Position numbers and translations under genes: made by a program
Shown here: positions 35,742 to 44,081 of the stretch, piece after piece
Layout of the letters: the number at the start of each line of letters is the position of its first letter
Position numbering within the stretch: position 1 is the first letter of the stretch
Source: Candidatus Altimarinota bacterium
Lineage (GTDB): Bacteria; Patescibacteriota; Gracilibacteria; UBA1369; 2-02-FULL-48-14
Reading direction: 5' to 3'
NCBI GenBank assembly: GCA_015485665.1
Contig: WFTC01000004.1
Span: forward strand, 1-49,144
DNA length: 49,144 nt
Notes under the pieces: generated by a model
Database searches by the model: none
What the model saw: only the letters and a program-made list of their open reading frames with translations
Told to the model about the DNA's origin: nothing

Positions 35742-36989
35742 ATGAATATAATGAAAAATGCCGCTATTGAAATTGTCAAAAAACTTCAAAATGCGGGACA
35801 TACCGCTTATTGGGCAGGAGGATGTGTTCGGGATCTGCTTATGAAGAGGCATCCAAAAGATTATGATATTGCAACGAGCGCAAAGCCGGAAGAAATTGAA
35901 GCTCTTTTTAATAAAACAATCCCAATAGGTAAATCTTTTGGAGTAATCAGTGCTGAGCAAAATGGACACCATTTTGAAATTGCAACGTTTCGCAGTGATT
36001 CCTGTCACAGTGACGGACGAAGACCAAATGCAGTAACTTTCACTCATCCGGCGGAAGATGCTTTACGGCGTGACTTCACTGTAAATGGTTTATTTTTTGA
36101 TCCGATTTATGAAGAAATTCATGATTTTGTAGGTGGACAAAATGACATTCAAAATAAACTTATACGCTTCATTGGTGATCCTTATGAACGCATATTGGAG
36201 GATCATTTGCGCCTGTTGAGAGCATTGCGCTTTAGAAATACTTTGGGCTTTGAATATCACAATGACACTTATAAGGCGATAAAACGTCATTCTCATTTGG
36301 TGAATAAAGTCAGCAGAGAAAGGGTGCGTGAAGAGCTGAATAGGATGATAATGCACGAACAAGTTGATCAGGCTTTTGCAGATATGCAAGACACTGGTAT
36401 ATTGCGGCATATACTGCCGGAGTTGTGTGTAGACAAAAATGACAAAGAAGTTTCAATTCTGATAAGTGCCATCAAACATGCAAGCAGAGATTCATCTCTG
36501 GCGGCAAGATGGTCTATTATATTGCATTTTGGGACTTTAAATGAAAAGTACAAGGACAGACGTTTTGATATCTTTGCAATTATCATGCGGCGTCTTCGTT
36601 TTTCACGACAAGAAAAGGAACATGTCATGTGGATACTTCGTAAATACCCATCCATGCAGACATTGATGAACTTGGATTTGGGGCGGCGCCGTTATTTGTT
36701 TCTGGATTCAAGATTCGTTGATTTATTGGAATTGCTCCGTGTTGAAAGGCTTTTGAATATTTCAAAAAATCCTTCTCTTTATGAAGAGATGAAAGAAGCT
36801 TATGAAGCTACATTACAAAAGTTCACAAGCATGCCTTTGCCTTTATTGACAGGTATTGATGTAATGCGCATTAAGTCTATAAAACCGAGTCCGCAGATTG
36901 GTGAAATACTGCAAAAAGCCATAGAGTATCAGCTGGCGGGTTATATAAAAACACGCAATGAGGCTTTAAAATGGCTTAAAAGTCTTTAA
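35742..36989 (+). CDS. cca: CCA tRNA nucleotidyltransferase / poly(A) polymerase family
   Basis: A 415-residue class II nucleotidyltransferase that builds or repairs the 3' CCA of tRNAs. Motifs: GG 26-27, RD at 30-31 (GGCVRDLLM), and the catalytic pair D40/D42 (KDYDIAT). Then come RRDFTVNGLFFDP, the RLLRALRF region, and the SRERVREELNRM helix. An alternative start is the Met at position 4. The C-terminal half is helical, with no HD domain visible. Its last 14 bases overlap the 3' end of the converging methyltransferase gene. The window's tRNA-Gly already encodes CCA, so repair is at least one of its tasks. A poly(A) polymerase role cannot be excluded. Confidence 0.92.
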   Translation: MNIMKNAAIEIVKKLQNAGHTAYWAGGCVRDLLMKRHPKDYDIATSAKPEEIEALFNKTIPIGKSFGVISAEQNGHHFEIATFRSDSCHSDGRRPNAVTFTHPAEDALRRDFTVNGLFFDPIYEEIHDFVGGQNDIQNKLIRFIGDPYERILEDHLRLLRALRFRNTLGFEYHNDTYKAIKRHSHLVNKVSRERVREELNRMIMHEQVDQAFADMQDTGILRHILPELCVDKNDKEVSILISAIKHASRDSSLAARWSIILHFGTLNEKYKDRRFDIFAIIMRRLRFSRQEKEHVMWILRKYPSMQTLMNLDLGRRRYLFLDSRFVDLLELLRVERLLNISKNPSLYEEMKEAYEATLQKFTSMPLPLLTGIDVMRIKSIKPSPQIGEILQKAIEYQLAGYIKTRNEALKWLKSL

Positions 36990-38337
36990 CAAGTCTGCAT
37001 AGGCATTCTATGTGAGCCGTATGAGGAAACATATCAATAGGCAAGACACACTCCGTTTTGTATCCGAGAGAGGCAAATTGCTTTAAATCCCTAGCTAAAC
37101 TTGTTGGATTGCATGAAATATAAATTATACGTTCGGCCTGAAATTCATATACAAGGTCAACGGTCTTTGATCCGAGTCCGCTGCGTGGTGGATCAACTAT
37201 TATTACATCTGGTCTTTCTTTTAAAGATTTAAGTGTATCTTCAACACGGCCGCAGATAAATTCTACATTTTGAATGTCATTTTTAATTGCATTATTCTGC
37301 GCATTTTCAATGGAGCTTGGATTTATCTCCAAACCATATACTTGCTTAACTGCATGAGAGCAAAAAAGACCTATGGTGCCGGTTCCGCAATATAAATCAA
37401 AAAGTAGTTCATCACCTTTGAAATCGGCATATTCCAAGACTTTTGAATACAGTATTTGCGCTTGTTGTGTATTGGTTTGAAAGAAGGCTCTGGGCAGTAT
37501 GTCAAAAGAAAGAGTTTTTCCATTTTCCAATTTCAAATTTTCCACCAAGAGTTTCGGACCGGACAAATGTTTTATATGAAAGCTTGTACGGTGTCCTTTT
37601 TCTTGCTCAACAATACATCTGTAGACAGAAACATGAGCTTGAAATAATTGAATAAAAGATTCATGGTCCATTTCCTCAGTTGATGTAGTTAAAATAATCA
37701 TTTTTTCTCCGGTATTTTTCCCTTCTCTAACAGTCAAATTGCGAAGCAGTCCTTTGGGGTTCTTTTTGGAGTCATAATGTGTGAGTTTAAATTTATTTGC
37801 CCAATTTCTAACATTACTAACAAGTTCAGACATATCCGCAGATTGCAAATAACATTCTTCTAAGTCAAAAACTTCATAGTGATAACCGGGCGGATAAAAA
37901 CCTAGCATCACACCTCCATTTTTACTTGGCCCAAAGCTAAGTTCCATTTTATTCCTATAGAACCATTCAGAATTACAAGGGAGTATTTCTTGAACCCTAA
38001 TGTCGGGCAATCCGGCTAAACGCTCAAGAGCATCTCTAACATGTTGTTCTTTAATTTCCAACTGCTTTTGATAGCTTAGAAATTGAAATTTACAACCACC
38101 GCATACATCGAAATGTTTACAGCGTGGTTCAATACGTAAAGGAGAAGCTTTTAAAACATTCAAGCAGCGACCTTCTGCATAATTCTTTTTAACCTTGCCG
38201 ATTTTAATGTTTAGTAAATCACCGGGGCAAGCGTCAGGAACAAAAATCTTAAAACCGTTCTTTTCACCAATGCCTTTCCCACCAAAGGCAATGTTATTTA
38301 TTTTAAGTTCAAGTTCTTGACCTTTTTTAATTTTCAC
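36976..38337 (-). CDS. 23S rRNA (uracil-5-)-methyltransferase, RlmD/RlmCD type
   Basis: A 453-residue SAM-dependent m5U methyltransferase with an N-terminal TRAM domain (about 1-62). A 4Fe-4S site is indicated by C73, C79 and C82 (CKHFDVCGGC) and a later Cys in EECYLQ. The SAM-binding motif is LFDLYCGTGTIGLF, the catalytic region is DPPRSGLG and ISCNPTSLARDL, and the ending is PIDMFPHTAHIECLCRL. The TRAM plus iron-sulfur arrangement fits RlmD (U1939) or the dual-site RlmCD of Gram-positives; the exact uridine cannot be told. It converges on cca with a 14-base overlap. Confidence 0.93.
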   Translation of the reverse strand: MKIKKGQELELKINNIAFGGKGIGEKNGFKIFVPDACPGDLLNIKIGKVKKNYAEGRCLNVLKASPLRIEPRCKHFDVCGGCKFQFLSYQKQLEIKEQHVRDALERLAGLPDIRVQEILPCNSEWFYRNKMELSFGPSKNGGVMLGFYPPGYHYEVFDLEECYLQSADMSELVSNVRNWANKFKLTHYDSKKNPKGLLRNLTVREGKNTGEKMIILTTSTEEMDHESFIQLFQAHVSVYRCIVEQEKGHRTSFHIKHLSGPKLLVENLKLENGKTLSFDILPRAFFQTNTQQAQILYSKVLEYADFKGDELLFDLYCGTGTIGLFCSHAVKQVYGLEINPSSIENAQNNAIKNDIQNVEFICGRVEDTLKSLKERPDVIIVDPPRSGLGSKTVDLVYEFQAERIIYISCNPTSLARDLKQFASLGYKTECVLPIDMFPHTAHIECLCRLVKDF

Positions 38338-38433
38338 GGCGTGATCTTAGCGGGAAGTTCCTTTAAGTGCAATAAACTGCATTGATATTTTCATATTCTG
38401 TGTATTATCTCTGATGTAGATCAAAAAATTACA

Positions 38434-38895
38434 ATGAAAATTCAAATTATTCAATTCTCAGCTACAAAAAACAAAGCTTTACTTCAAGTGGAAAAAGATT
38501 ATGAAAAAAGATTGTCGGCTTATTTTAAATTGAACATCCTAACTCTTTCTGCAAGTAAATCGGATGATAAAGTAAAGGCGCAAACAGAAGAAAAAAGGGC
38601 AATAATAAACAAACTGGACAAACAGTCATATATCATTGCTTTGGATGAAAGAGGTGAAGAGATTGATAGCATGGATTTTGCAGAGCTTATAAAAGTACAA
38701 AGAGATTTTGGTTCAGGGAAAATTCAATTTCTAATTGGAGGTTCTCACGGATTACATCCTGACATTATCAGGCTCTCTAATTTCAGATTGTCTTTTTCAA
38801 AGATGACTTTCACACATGAGATGATAAGGATTTTTTTAAAGGAGCAACTTTACAGATCTGTACTTATCATTGCGGGTCGCAGGTATCACAAGTAG
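38434..38895 (+). CDS. rlmH: 23S rRNA pseudouridine1915 N3-methyltransferase RlmH
   Basis: A 153-residue SPOUT-fold methyltransferase acting on the pseudouridine at position 1915 of 23S rRNA in assembled 70S ribosomes. It shows YIIALDERGEEIDSMDFAELI, the knot sequence FLIGGSHGLHPDI, and the C-terminal THEMIRIFLKEQLYRSVLIIAG..YHK. These are family hallmarks; length is normal. The upstream region contains TTGATA and TATTAT with a too-short spacer, so no promoter is assigned. Confidence 0.96.
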   Translation: MKIQIIQFSATKNKALLQVEKDYEKRLSAYFKLNILTLSASKSDDKVKAQTEEKRAIINKLDKQSYIIALDERGEEIDSMDFAELIKVQRDFGSGKIQFLIGGSHGLHPDIIRLSNFRLSFSKMTFTHEMIRIFLKEQLYRSVLIIAGRRYHK

Positions 38896-38899
38896 GGCA

Positions 38900-38929
38900 T
38901 TGGACTTTTCTACAAAATAATGCTAAAAT
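38900..38929 (+). promoter_or_regulatory. Promoter of the beta-CASP nuclease gene
   Basis: TTGGAC (38900-38905), 18-base spacer, TAAAAT (38924-38929) directly preceded by TGC. The ATG is 24 bases downstream of the -10 box. Confidence 0.65.
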
Positions 38930-38953
38930 TATAGGAATATAATCAAAAAAAAT

Positions 38954-40354
38954 ATGCAACTTGAATTCCGAGGAGCAAATGGGGAAGTAACCGGCTCACG
39001 TCATTTGCTGCATGTGAATGGTATGACTTTATTAATGGATTGTGGCATGTATCAAGGAAGACGTGACGAAGAAAGAGAGAAAAATAACAACTTCGGATTC
39101 AAAGCGGAAGATGTGGATGCGGTATTATTATCGCATGCGCATATAGATCATTCAGGAAATTTACCAAATTTGCTTAAGCAAGGTTTTAACGGACCGATTT
39201 ATTGTACAAAAGCAACTAAAGATTTATTGGAATATATGCTTGGCGATTCCGCTCATATTCAAGAAAGGGAAGCTGAGTGGCTCAACAAGAGAAAAAAGAA
39301 ACGAGGTGAAGAGGATTTAATCCAACCTCTTTACACTCAAGAGGATGTTCTTGAAACATTAAAATTGCTACAAGTTTTGGACTATGATTCATGTATTGAA
39401 ATTTTTCCTGGCATCAAGGCTTGCTATAGAGAGGCTGGACATATTTTGGGGTCTGCACTTATTGAACTGTATGTGCAAGATAAATCCGATGGACGCAGCA
39501 AAAAATTTGTGTTTTCAGGAGATTTGGGTAGACCGAATATGCCACTCATTCGTGATCCTTATCAAGTTAAAGAAGCGGATGTTTTGATGATAGAATCCAC
39601 TTATGGCAATAGATTGCATGAATCCTTGCTGGAAGCAGAAGATAAATTGGCAAAAGTCATCAATGATACGGTTGCAAGAGGAGGTCGCTTGCTTATTCCT
39701 GCTTTCTCTTTGGGGCGAACTCAAGAATTAGTAGTCTCAATTCATAAATTAATGAATGAAGAGAAGATTGTGCATTTGCCGATTTACGTTGATTCGCCTT
39801 TATCTGTAAATCTTACGCAGGTATTTCAAAAGCATTTGGATATTTTAGATGAAGCTGTTCAAAAGAACTTTTTGGATAAGGATCAAGACCCTTTTGGCTT
39901 TGAATGTGTTAGTTATGTAAGGTCGGTTGAGGAATCCAAAGCACTGAATGACATTAAAACGCCAATGATTATTATTTCTTCTTCCGGAATGGTAGAGCAT
40001 GGAAGGATTTTACATCATTTGAGAAATGCTATTGAAGACCATAGAAATTCATTGCTGATTGTAGGTTATCAAGCTAAAAACACACTCGGTCGCAAATTGA
40101 TTGAAGGCTTTAAAGAGGTAAAAATATTTGGTGAGCCTCACATGGTAAAAATGGAAATTCATGTTATGAATGCATACTCGGCTCATGCAGACAGAAGTGA
40201 TCTTCTTAATTATATTTCAAAAGTGGAAAGACTTGGTAAGATTGTGCTTGTACATGGAGAAGAGGAGTCATCTCAAGATTTGAAATTAGCTTTACATGCT
40301 AACGGTTTTGAGGATGTAGTCATTCCCGATTTCGGTGATAGATTGGATTTTTAA
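38954..40354 (+). CDS. Beta-CASP metallo-beta-lactamase ribonuclease (YSH1/TTHA0252-like)
   Basis: A 466-residue zinc-dependent RNase. Zinc motif HAHIDH at 61-66; further ligands in AGHILGSA and the FSGDLGR segment. The beta-CASP insert is marked by ESTYGNR (motif A region), IPAFSLGRTQEL, ISSSGMVEHG and AYSAHADRSDL, ending with LVHGEEES. This is the architecture of eukaryotic CPSF73 and bacterial TTHA0252-type RNases rather than RNase J, which has a different insert and C-terminus. It probably takes part in RNA decay or processing. It has its own promoter, and a structured terminator region follows. Confidence 0.93.
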   Translation: MQLEFRGANGEVTGSRHLLHVNGMTLLMDCGMYQGRRDEEREKNNNFGFKAEDVDAVLLSHAHIDHSGNLPNLLKQGFNGPIYCTKATKDLLEYMLGDSAHIQEREAEWLNKRKKKRGEEDLIQPLYTQEDVLETLKLLQVLDYDSCIEIFPGIKACYREAGHILGSALIELYVQDKSDGRSKKFVFSGDLGRPNMPLIRDPYQVKEADVLMIESTYGNRLHESLLEAEDKLAKVINDTVARGGRLLIPAFSLGRTQELVVSIHKLMNEEKIVHLPIYVDSPLSVNLTQVFQKHLDILDEAVQKNFLDKDQDPFGFECVSYVRSVEESKALNDIKTPMIIISSSGMVEHGRILHHLRNAIEDHRNSLLIVGYQAKNTLGRKLIEGFKEVKIFGEPHMVKMEIHVMNAYSAHADRSDLLNYISKVERLGKIVLVHGEEESSQDLKLALHANGFEDVVIPDFGDRLDF

Positions 40355-40367
40355 AACATAAGAAAAA

Positions 40368-40435
40368 GACCTGCAAGTGAGGCATAAAGACAGTGGAGTA
40401 CATCCGCTGGCAAAAGGAAGCCAAACCTGCAGGTC
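40368..40435 (+). ncRNA. Structured RNA element of unknown family
   Basis: Outer stem GACCTGCA (40368-40375) / TGCAGGTC (40428-40435), 8 bp and perfect. Inside, GGC (381-383) can pair with GCC (420-422), and CAGTGGA (391-397) / TCCGCTG (403-409) forms a 7-bp hairpin with loop GTACA and one G-T pair. Purine-rich bulges ATAAAGA and GCAAAAGGAA flank the inner hairpin. A U-rich terminator hairpin follows. I cannot match it to SRP, 6S, tmRNA or a known riboswitch. It may be a small RNA, a 3'-end processing product of the nuclease mRNA, or merely an elaborate terminator. Confidence 0.45.
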
Positions 40436-40460
40436 AAGACCAAATTAAGGTCTTTTTTTA
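40436..40460 (+). terminator. Intrinsic terminator after the nuclease gene
   Basis: AAGACC (40436-40441) pairs with GGTCTT (40449-40454), 7-base loop, then a T-run. The GGTC of the preceding outer stem (40432-40435) could compete for the same GACC, giving alternative folds. On the minus strand the outer stem is followed by TTTTTC and could end ung transcripts. Confidence 0.75.
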
Positions 40461-40592
40461 TTTTTATTTTTTCTCTAGCTTTCAAAAGCATACTTTGATG
40501 CTTCTCTCAATTATCCGCTCTATATATTTTTTATGCAAGTTTTGAGGCTAGACAGTAACCTAAAAAGATTGTCTGGATATAAATCCAAACTG

Positions 40593-41258
40593 TTATCCTA
40601 TCCAGTCAATTTCTTTTTTGCCATGCCATTTCAGATATTTATTCACTTTGCTGAATGGTTTTGAGCCAAAAAAACCACGATGAGCTGAAAGTGGAGAGGG
40701 GTGAGGTGATTTTATAATGAGGTGTTTTTTTATATCTATGAGTTTTTCTTTATTCTGCGCATAACGTCCCCATAATATAAATACAACATTATTTTGCCTG
40801 CTGGATACCGTTTTGATTACGGCATCTGTAAATTTTTCCCAACCTTTTCCTTGATGTGAGCCGGCTTGACCAGCAATTACGGTTAAGCTTGAATTTAATA
40901 GAAGCACACCTTGTTTTGCCCAAGCAGTAAGACTGCTTGACTTTGGATAATAACCTAAGTTTGCATATATCTCTTGGAAAATATTTCTTAAAGAAGGTGG
41001 ATGTGCAAAGCCTTCATTCACAGCAAAGCACAGTCCGTTTGCTTGATTTGGTCCGTGGTAAGGATCTTGACCTAAAATCACTACTTTCACTTCATTTAAA
41101 GGACATAAATCAAATGCACGAAAAATATTTTTAGCCTGAGGGTAAACTTTCTTAGTTCTATATTCATTTTTTACAAATTCAACTAAGGCATGAAAGTATT
41201 CCGCTTCAAATTCAGATTGCAAGGCGCTCCTCCAAGAATCATGGATTTTAACATTCAT
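40593..41258 (-). CDS. ung: Uracil-DNA glycosylase, family 1
   Basis: A 221-residue base-excision repair enzyme removing uracil from DNA. The catalytic water-activating motif GQDPYHG is at 63-69 (Asp65). Then comes GLCFAVNEG with the uracil-binding Phe, LLLNSSLTV with the uracil Asn, and HPSPLSAHRGFFG with the catalytic His and minor-groove loop. Length typical. It sits 92 bases downstream of the tRNA-Gly gene on the same strand; tRNA processing could release the message. Confidence 0.97.
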   Translation of the reverse strand: MNVKIHDSWRSALQSEFEAEYFHALVEFVKNEYRTKKVYPQAKNIFRAFDLCPLNEVKVVILGQDPYHGPNQANGLCFAVNEGFAHPPSLRNIFQEIYANLGYYPKSSSLTAWAKQGVLLLNSSLTVIAGQAGSHQGKGWEKFTDAVIKTVSSRQNNVVFILWGRYAQNKEKLIDIKKHLIIKSPHPSPLSAHRGFFGSKPFSKVNKYLKWHGKKEIDWIG

Positions 41259-41350
41259 GGGTGTATTTTAACTGTAAGTTTTTATAAATACAGTTCAAAA
41301 ATCGCAATATTAAACGTGGCTGGCCTTTTAGCAATCGGAAAATCCCAAAG

Positions 41351-41425
41351 TGGAGTAGGTGAGGGGAATCGAACCCCTATCAACGGCTTGGAAGGCCGTG
41401 GTAATAGCCATTATACGACACCTAC
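41351..41425 (-). tRNA. tRNA-Gly (anticodon UCC), CCA encoded
   Basis: On the minus strand the 7-bp acceptor GTAGGTG/CACCTAC is followed by discriminator T and an encoded CCA (41351-41353). The anticodon arm is ACGGC-CTTCCAA-GCCGT, with TCC at positions 34-36. The T-arm AGGGG-TTCGATT-CCCCT is regular. The D-arm TCGTATAATGGCTATTACC is the one I know from Escherichia coli glyT. It reads GGA and GGG codons. Confidence 0.96.
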
Positions 41426-41447
41426 TCAAAAGAAACAGAGCAGTGCC

Positions 41448-41476
41448 ATTTTATGAATTTAATGCAGGATTTGCAA
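41448..41476 (-). promoter_or_regulatory. tRNA-Gly promoter
   Basis: On the minus strand: TTGCAA (41471-41476), 17 bases, TAAAAT (41448-41453). Expected transcription start about 16 bases before the mature tRNA 5' end. The -35 box is palindromic and shared with the promoter on the other strand. Confidence 0.72.
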
Positions 41477-41498
41477 GGCATTTTTTATCTGCTATAAA
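41471..41498 (+). promoter_or_regulatory. rnhA promoter
   Basis: TTGCAA (41471-41476), 16-base spacer, TATAAA (41493-41498) preceded by TGC. It uses the same palindromic hexamer as the divergent tRNA promoter. The preferred rnhA ATG (41566) is 67 bases downstream. Confidence 0.65.
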
Positions 41499-41565
41499 AC
41501 AGACGGACTAAGTCTATGAGGTGCCAGTTTTAATATACGCTCAAGACTTTGAAAAAGCACGAAAA

Positions 41566-42048
41566 ATGAGTAAGATTAAGTATGTGAATATCAAAATTTA
41601 TACAGATGGAAGCTGCCTCGGTAACCCAGGTCCGGGAGGATGGGCTTACTTAATTGAGTTTGAAGGCGGACATTTTGATGGGACAGGTGGTCAGCCTTAT
41701 ACAACAAATAACAGAATGGAGCTTCAAGCGGTTATAGAGGCACTCAAAACATTGAAAAAAAAGAACTTGGATGGAAAAATTTTTATTTATAGTGATTCTT
41801 CTTGGGTGGTCAAGACCATGAAAGAAAATTGGAAACGCAAAAAAAATCTGGATTTATGGAGTGAGCTCATGCCACTTTTAATTAATAAAGATATAGAGTG
41901 GCAATGGGTTAAGGGGCATTCAGGTCATCCGCAAAATGAATTTTGTGATAAAAAAGCGCTACAATCTGCAAAGCATTATGCAATCCTTGCAAAGGATATG
42001 GATCCTAAAGATCTATGCCTTCCTGACGAAGCACCAACTCTTTTCTAA
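41566..42048 (+). CDS. rnhA: Ribonuclease HI
   Basis: A 160-residue enzyme cleaving RNA in RNA-DNA hybrids. Catalytic acids: D14 (YTDGS), E52 (NRMELQ), D77 (SDSSWVV) and D128 (NEFCD), with the assisting His region VKGHSGH at 116-121. The basic helix KENWKRKKNLDLW is the substrate handle. The start is put at ATG 41566; an in-frame GTG at 41521 adds 15 residues not seen in the family. A short C-terminal tail of about 20 residues goes beyond the core. The last 44 bases are antisense to the end of the antiporter gene. Confidence 0.95.
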   Translation: MSKIKYVNIKIYTDGSCLGNPGPGGWAYLIEFEGGHFDGTGGQPYTTNNRMELQAVIEALKTLKKKNLDGKIFIYSDSSWVVKTMKENWKRKKNLDLWSELMPLLINKDIEWQWVKGHSGHPQNEFCDKKALQSAKHYAILAKDMDPKDLCLPDEAPTLF

Positions 42049-44065
42049 GCTCTTGATACACTTTCGGACTGGTCATCCCGCTATGATACAATTTTTCAAG
42101 CATCTTGTTTTCAACATTCAAAGCTGCTTGTTGAGCTAGGTAAAGTTGTACATTTTTACATATATCTGGATGAGATTTTTCCAACTCATACAACTTTTCT
42201 TTTGCTTTTCTTTTCCAAGTTTTATAGCGTTTTTCAAATTTCTTAATCACACTCTCATCAAGGAATACGTTTCCATCTTTAATCTCTTCTAAAGCTTCCA
42301 AAACATCTGAAGTGCCAATTAATCTGGCTCTAAACATTTCATAGCGTAGCATCACCTCTTTTTTCTTTAAAGATTTCCGATATGAAGATACTCCAAGCTT
42401 TTCAATGCTTCGGGCAAGCCAACTGTTTGGAGAAGGCCACACCAAGCTCCCCAATCTTATCTTATCTTTTGATTCCAAATTTTCCATCTGATGATTTACA
42501 TTGTTCAATAAAATATTTAGCAATTCTTGAGTTATCTCTCCGTAATAATAAAGTTTTGTAAAACTACGTTTTTCTATGCCAAGCAGATGCCTTTTTAAAA
42601 CAAGCGTCAGTTGATCATGATCAAGTTCATTACGATTATGCTCAAAAAGTTCGTGAATGGATTGATTACACATTGAACAATGTGCTTCATAACGAGCGAT
42701 CATTTCATTATAAATATCTTGAGAAATAAATTTTTGCTTCAGCATCTGATTGAGTTTGCTATTGACTCTCTTGTCAATCAGCACCAAGTTTTCTTGATGT
42801 TCAAAGCGTTCCAAAATGGAAAAAGATTTCAGGCCCAAGAAAGAAAGTAAAGGTTCTATTGTAAATCCGTTAAAAATAATTGTGAAAAATATCACAGCAA
42901 CCGTGAAAATCAGCATTTCGTCATAAAAAGGAAAACTTTCCGGCAAGGTTAGCATGAGGGCAATTGCCAAAGCTCCACGAAGCCCGCTCCATTGAATTAT
43001 ATGTATCCATGATGCGGGAATTTTTTCTTTGGGATTTATTTTATTTAGTATGGGCAACAGTCCGTAAACTGAGATCATGCGTGCAAAAAGTACAATTGAA
43101 ATAAGCATTAAAGCAGGAGCCAAAAGAGGGAAAATAGAGTCATTGACGCTATATACAATCAGTCCCACCATCAAAAAGAGCAGCGAATTGGCTATAAAAG
43201 CGGAATAATCCCAGAAATGAGTCATGATCTCTTTTACTTCCGGAGAAATTTTATAAGCTCCATAGTTGCCAATGACAATTCCAGCTGCAACCGTTGCCAA
43301 AATACCTGACACACCAAGGAAATATTCCGCAATAATGAAAGTTGCATGAGCTAAAATAAGTGTAATTGATATTTCAATTTCTTTTGAATTACGGACATAG
43401 TCCAGAGCCTTGGAAAAAATAAAGCCAAGTAGAACACCGATTCCTATACCTCCGAAAACCACAACACCGAAATTTCCAAATGAACCTAAGAGCTCGGCTC
43501 TACCGAAATGTGCAGCTTGATTGTTTGCAATTTCAAGTAAAATTCCAAAGAGAACCAAGGCAGTGCCATCATTAAACAAGCTTTCACCTTCAACAATTGT
43601 TTGCAAACGTTTTGGTGCGCCTATCTTTTTAAATAGTGCAATAACTGAAATAGGATCCGTTGCGGAAATAAGAGCGCCGAATAAGAAAGCGATTATCCAA
43701 GGAAAATCCAAAAAATAATGCATACCAACTCCTATTACTCCGGCAGATATCAATAAACCTAGGGTTGAAAGAGTTACAATGCTACCCATATTGCGGGTAA
43801 AGTGTTTTATATTGGTATGAAAGGAAGATTCAAAAATAAGTGTTGGCAGGAAGACATAAAAAACAAGCTCCGGAGACAGGCGAAACTCATCTAGAAATTG
43901 AAAAATTTTCAAGTGCTCAACAAGCAATCCCAGTCCAAGACCCACAATAACCAATGCAACAGTGTAAGGGACTCGTGAATTTCTCAGTAAGAAATTAACA
44001 AGAGTAGCAACAAAGAGAAGCGTGATAACTGCAAGTGCGGAACTTAAGACTAAGGTATTCTCCAT
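42005..44065 (-). CDS. NhaP-type Na+(K+)/H+ antiporter with long cytoplasmic tail
   Basis: A 686-residue CPA1-family transporter exchanging protons for Na+ or K+. About 12 hydrophobic segments fill residues 5-425. Key motifs are TDPIS (136-140) and EGESLFNDGTAL (159-170), with the ion-binding Asn-Asp at 165-166; an SGLRGALAIALML segment follows near residue 360. The C-terminal 260 residues are soluble and helical, with one CSMC and no TrkA/RCK nucleotide-binding motif visible, so the tail is not of the standard regulatory type. It starts 16 bases after trxA on the same strand and converges with rnhA, overlapping it by 44 bases. Confidence 0.92.
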   Translation of the reverse strand: MENTLVLSSALAVITLLFVATLVNFLLRNSRVPYTVALVIVGLGLGLLVEHLKIFQFLDEFRLSPELVFYVFLPTLIFESSFHTNIKHFTRNMGSIVTLSTLGLLISAGVIGVGMHYFLDFPWIIAFLFGALISATDPISVIALFKKIGAPKRLQTIVEGESLFNDGTALVLFGILLEIANNQAAHFGRAELLGSFGNFGVVVFGGIGIGVLLGFIFSKALDYVRNSKEIEISITLILAHATFIIAEYFLGVSGILATVAAGIVIGNYGAYKISPEVKEIMTHFWDYSAFIANSLLFLMVGLIVYSVNDSIFPLLAPALMLISIVLFARMISVYGLLPILNKINPKEKIPASWIHIIQWSGLRGALAIALMLTLPESFPFYDEMLIFTVAVIFFTIIFNGFTIEPLLSFLGLKSFSILERFEHQENLVLIDKRVNSKLNQMLKQKFISQDIYNEMIARYEAHCSMCNQSIHELFEHNRNELDHDQLTLVLKRHLLGIEKRSFTKLYYYGEITQELLNILLNNVNHQMENLESKDKIRLGSLVWPSPNSWLARSIEKLGVSSYRKSLKKKEVMLRYEMFRARLIGTSDVLEALEEIKDGNVFLDESVIKKFEKRYKTWKRKAKEKLYELEKSHPDICKNVQLYLAQQAALNVENKMLEKLYHSGMTSPKVYQELRKELVLRQEGIDL

Positions 44066-44081
44066 GGAGGAGGGTCAAACG

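Noticed and set aside
35661-36047. 129-codon N-terminal extension of the tsaD frame
   Set aside because: It is antisense to the start of cca, crosses the intergenic region and has no similarity to TsaD; the family start MILAIETSCDE is at 35660.
40368-40435. SRP (4.5S) RNA
   Set aside because: It lacks the conserved GGTCAGG and GGAAGCAGCC-type core of helix 8; GGAAGCC alone is insufficient.
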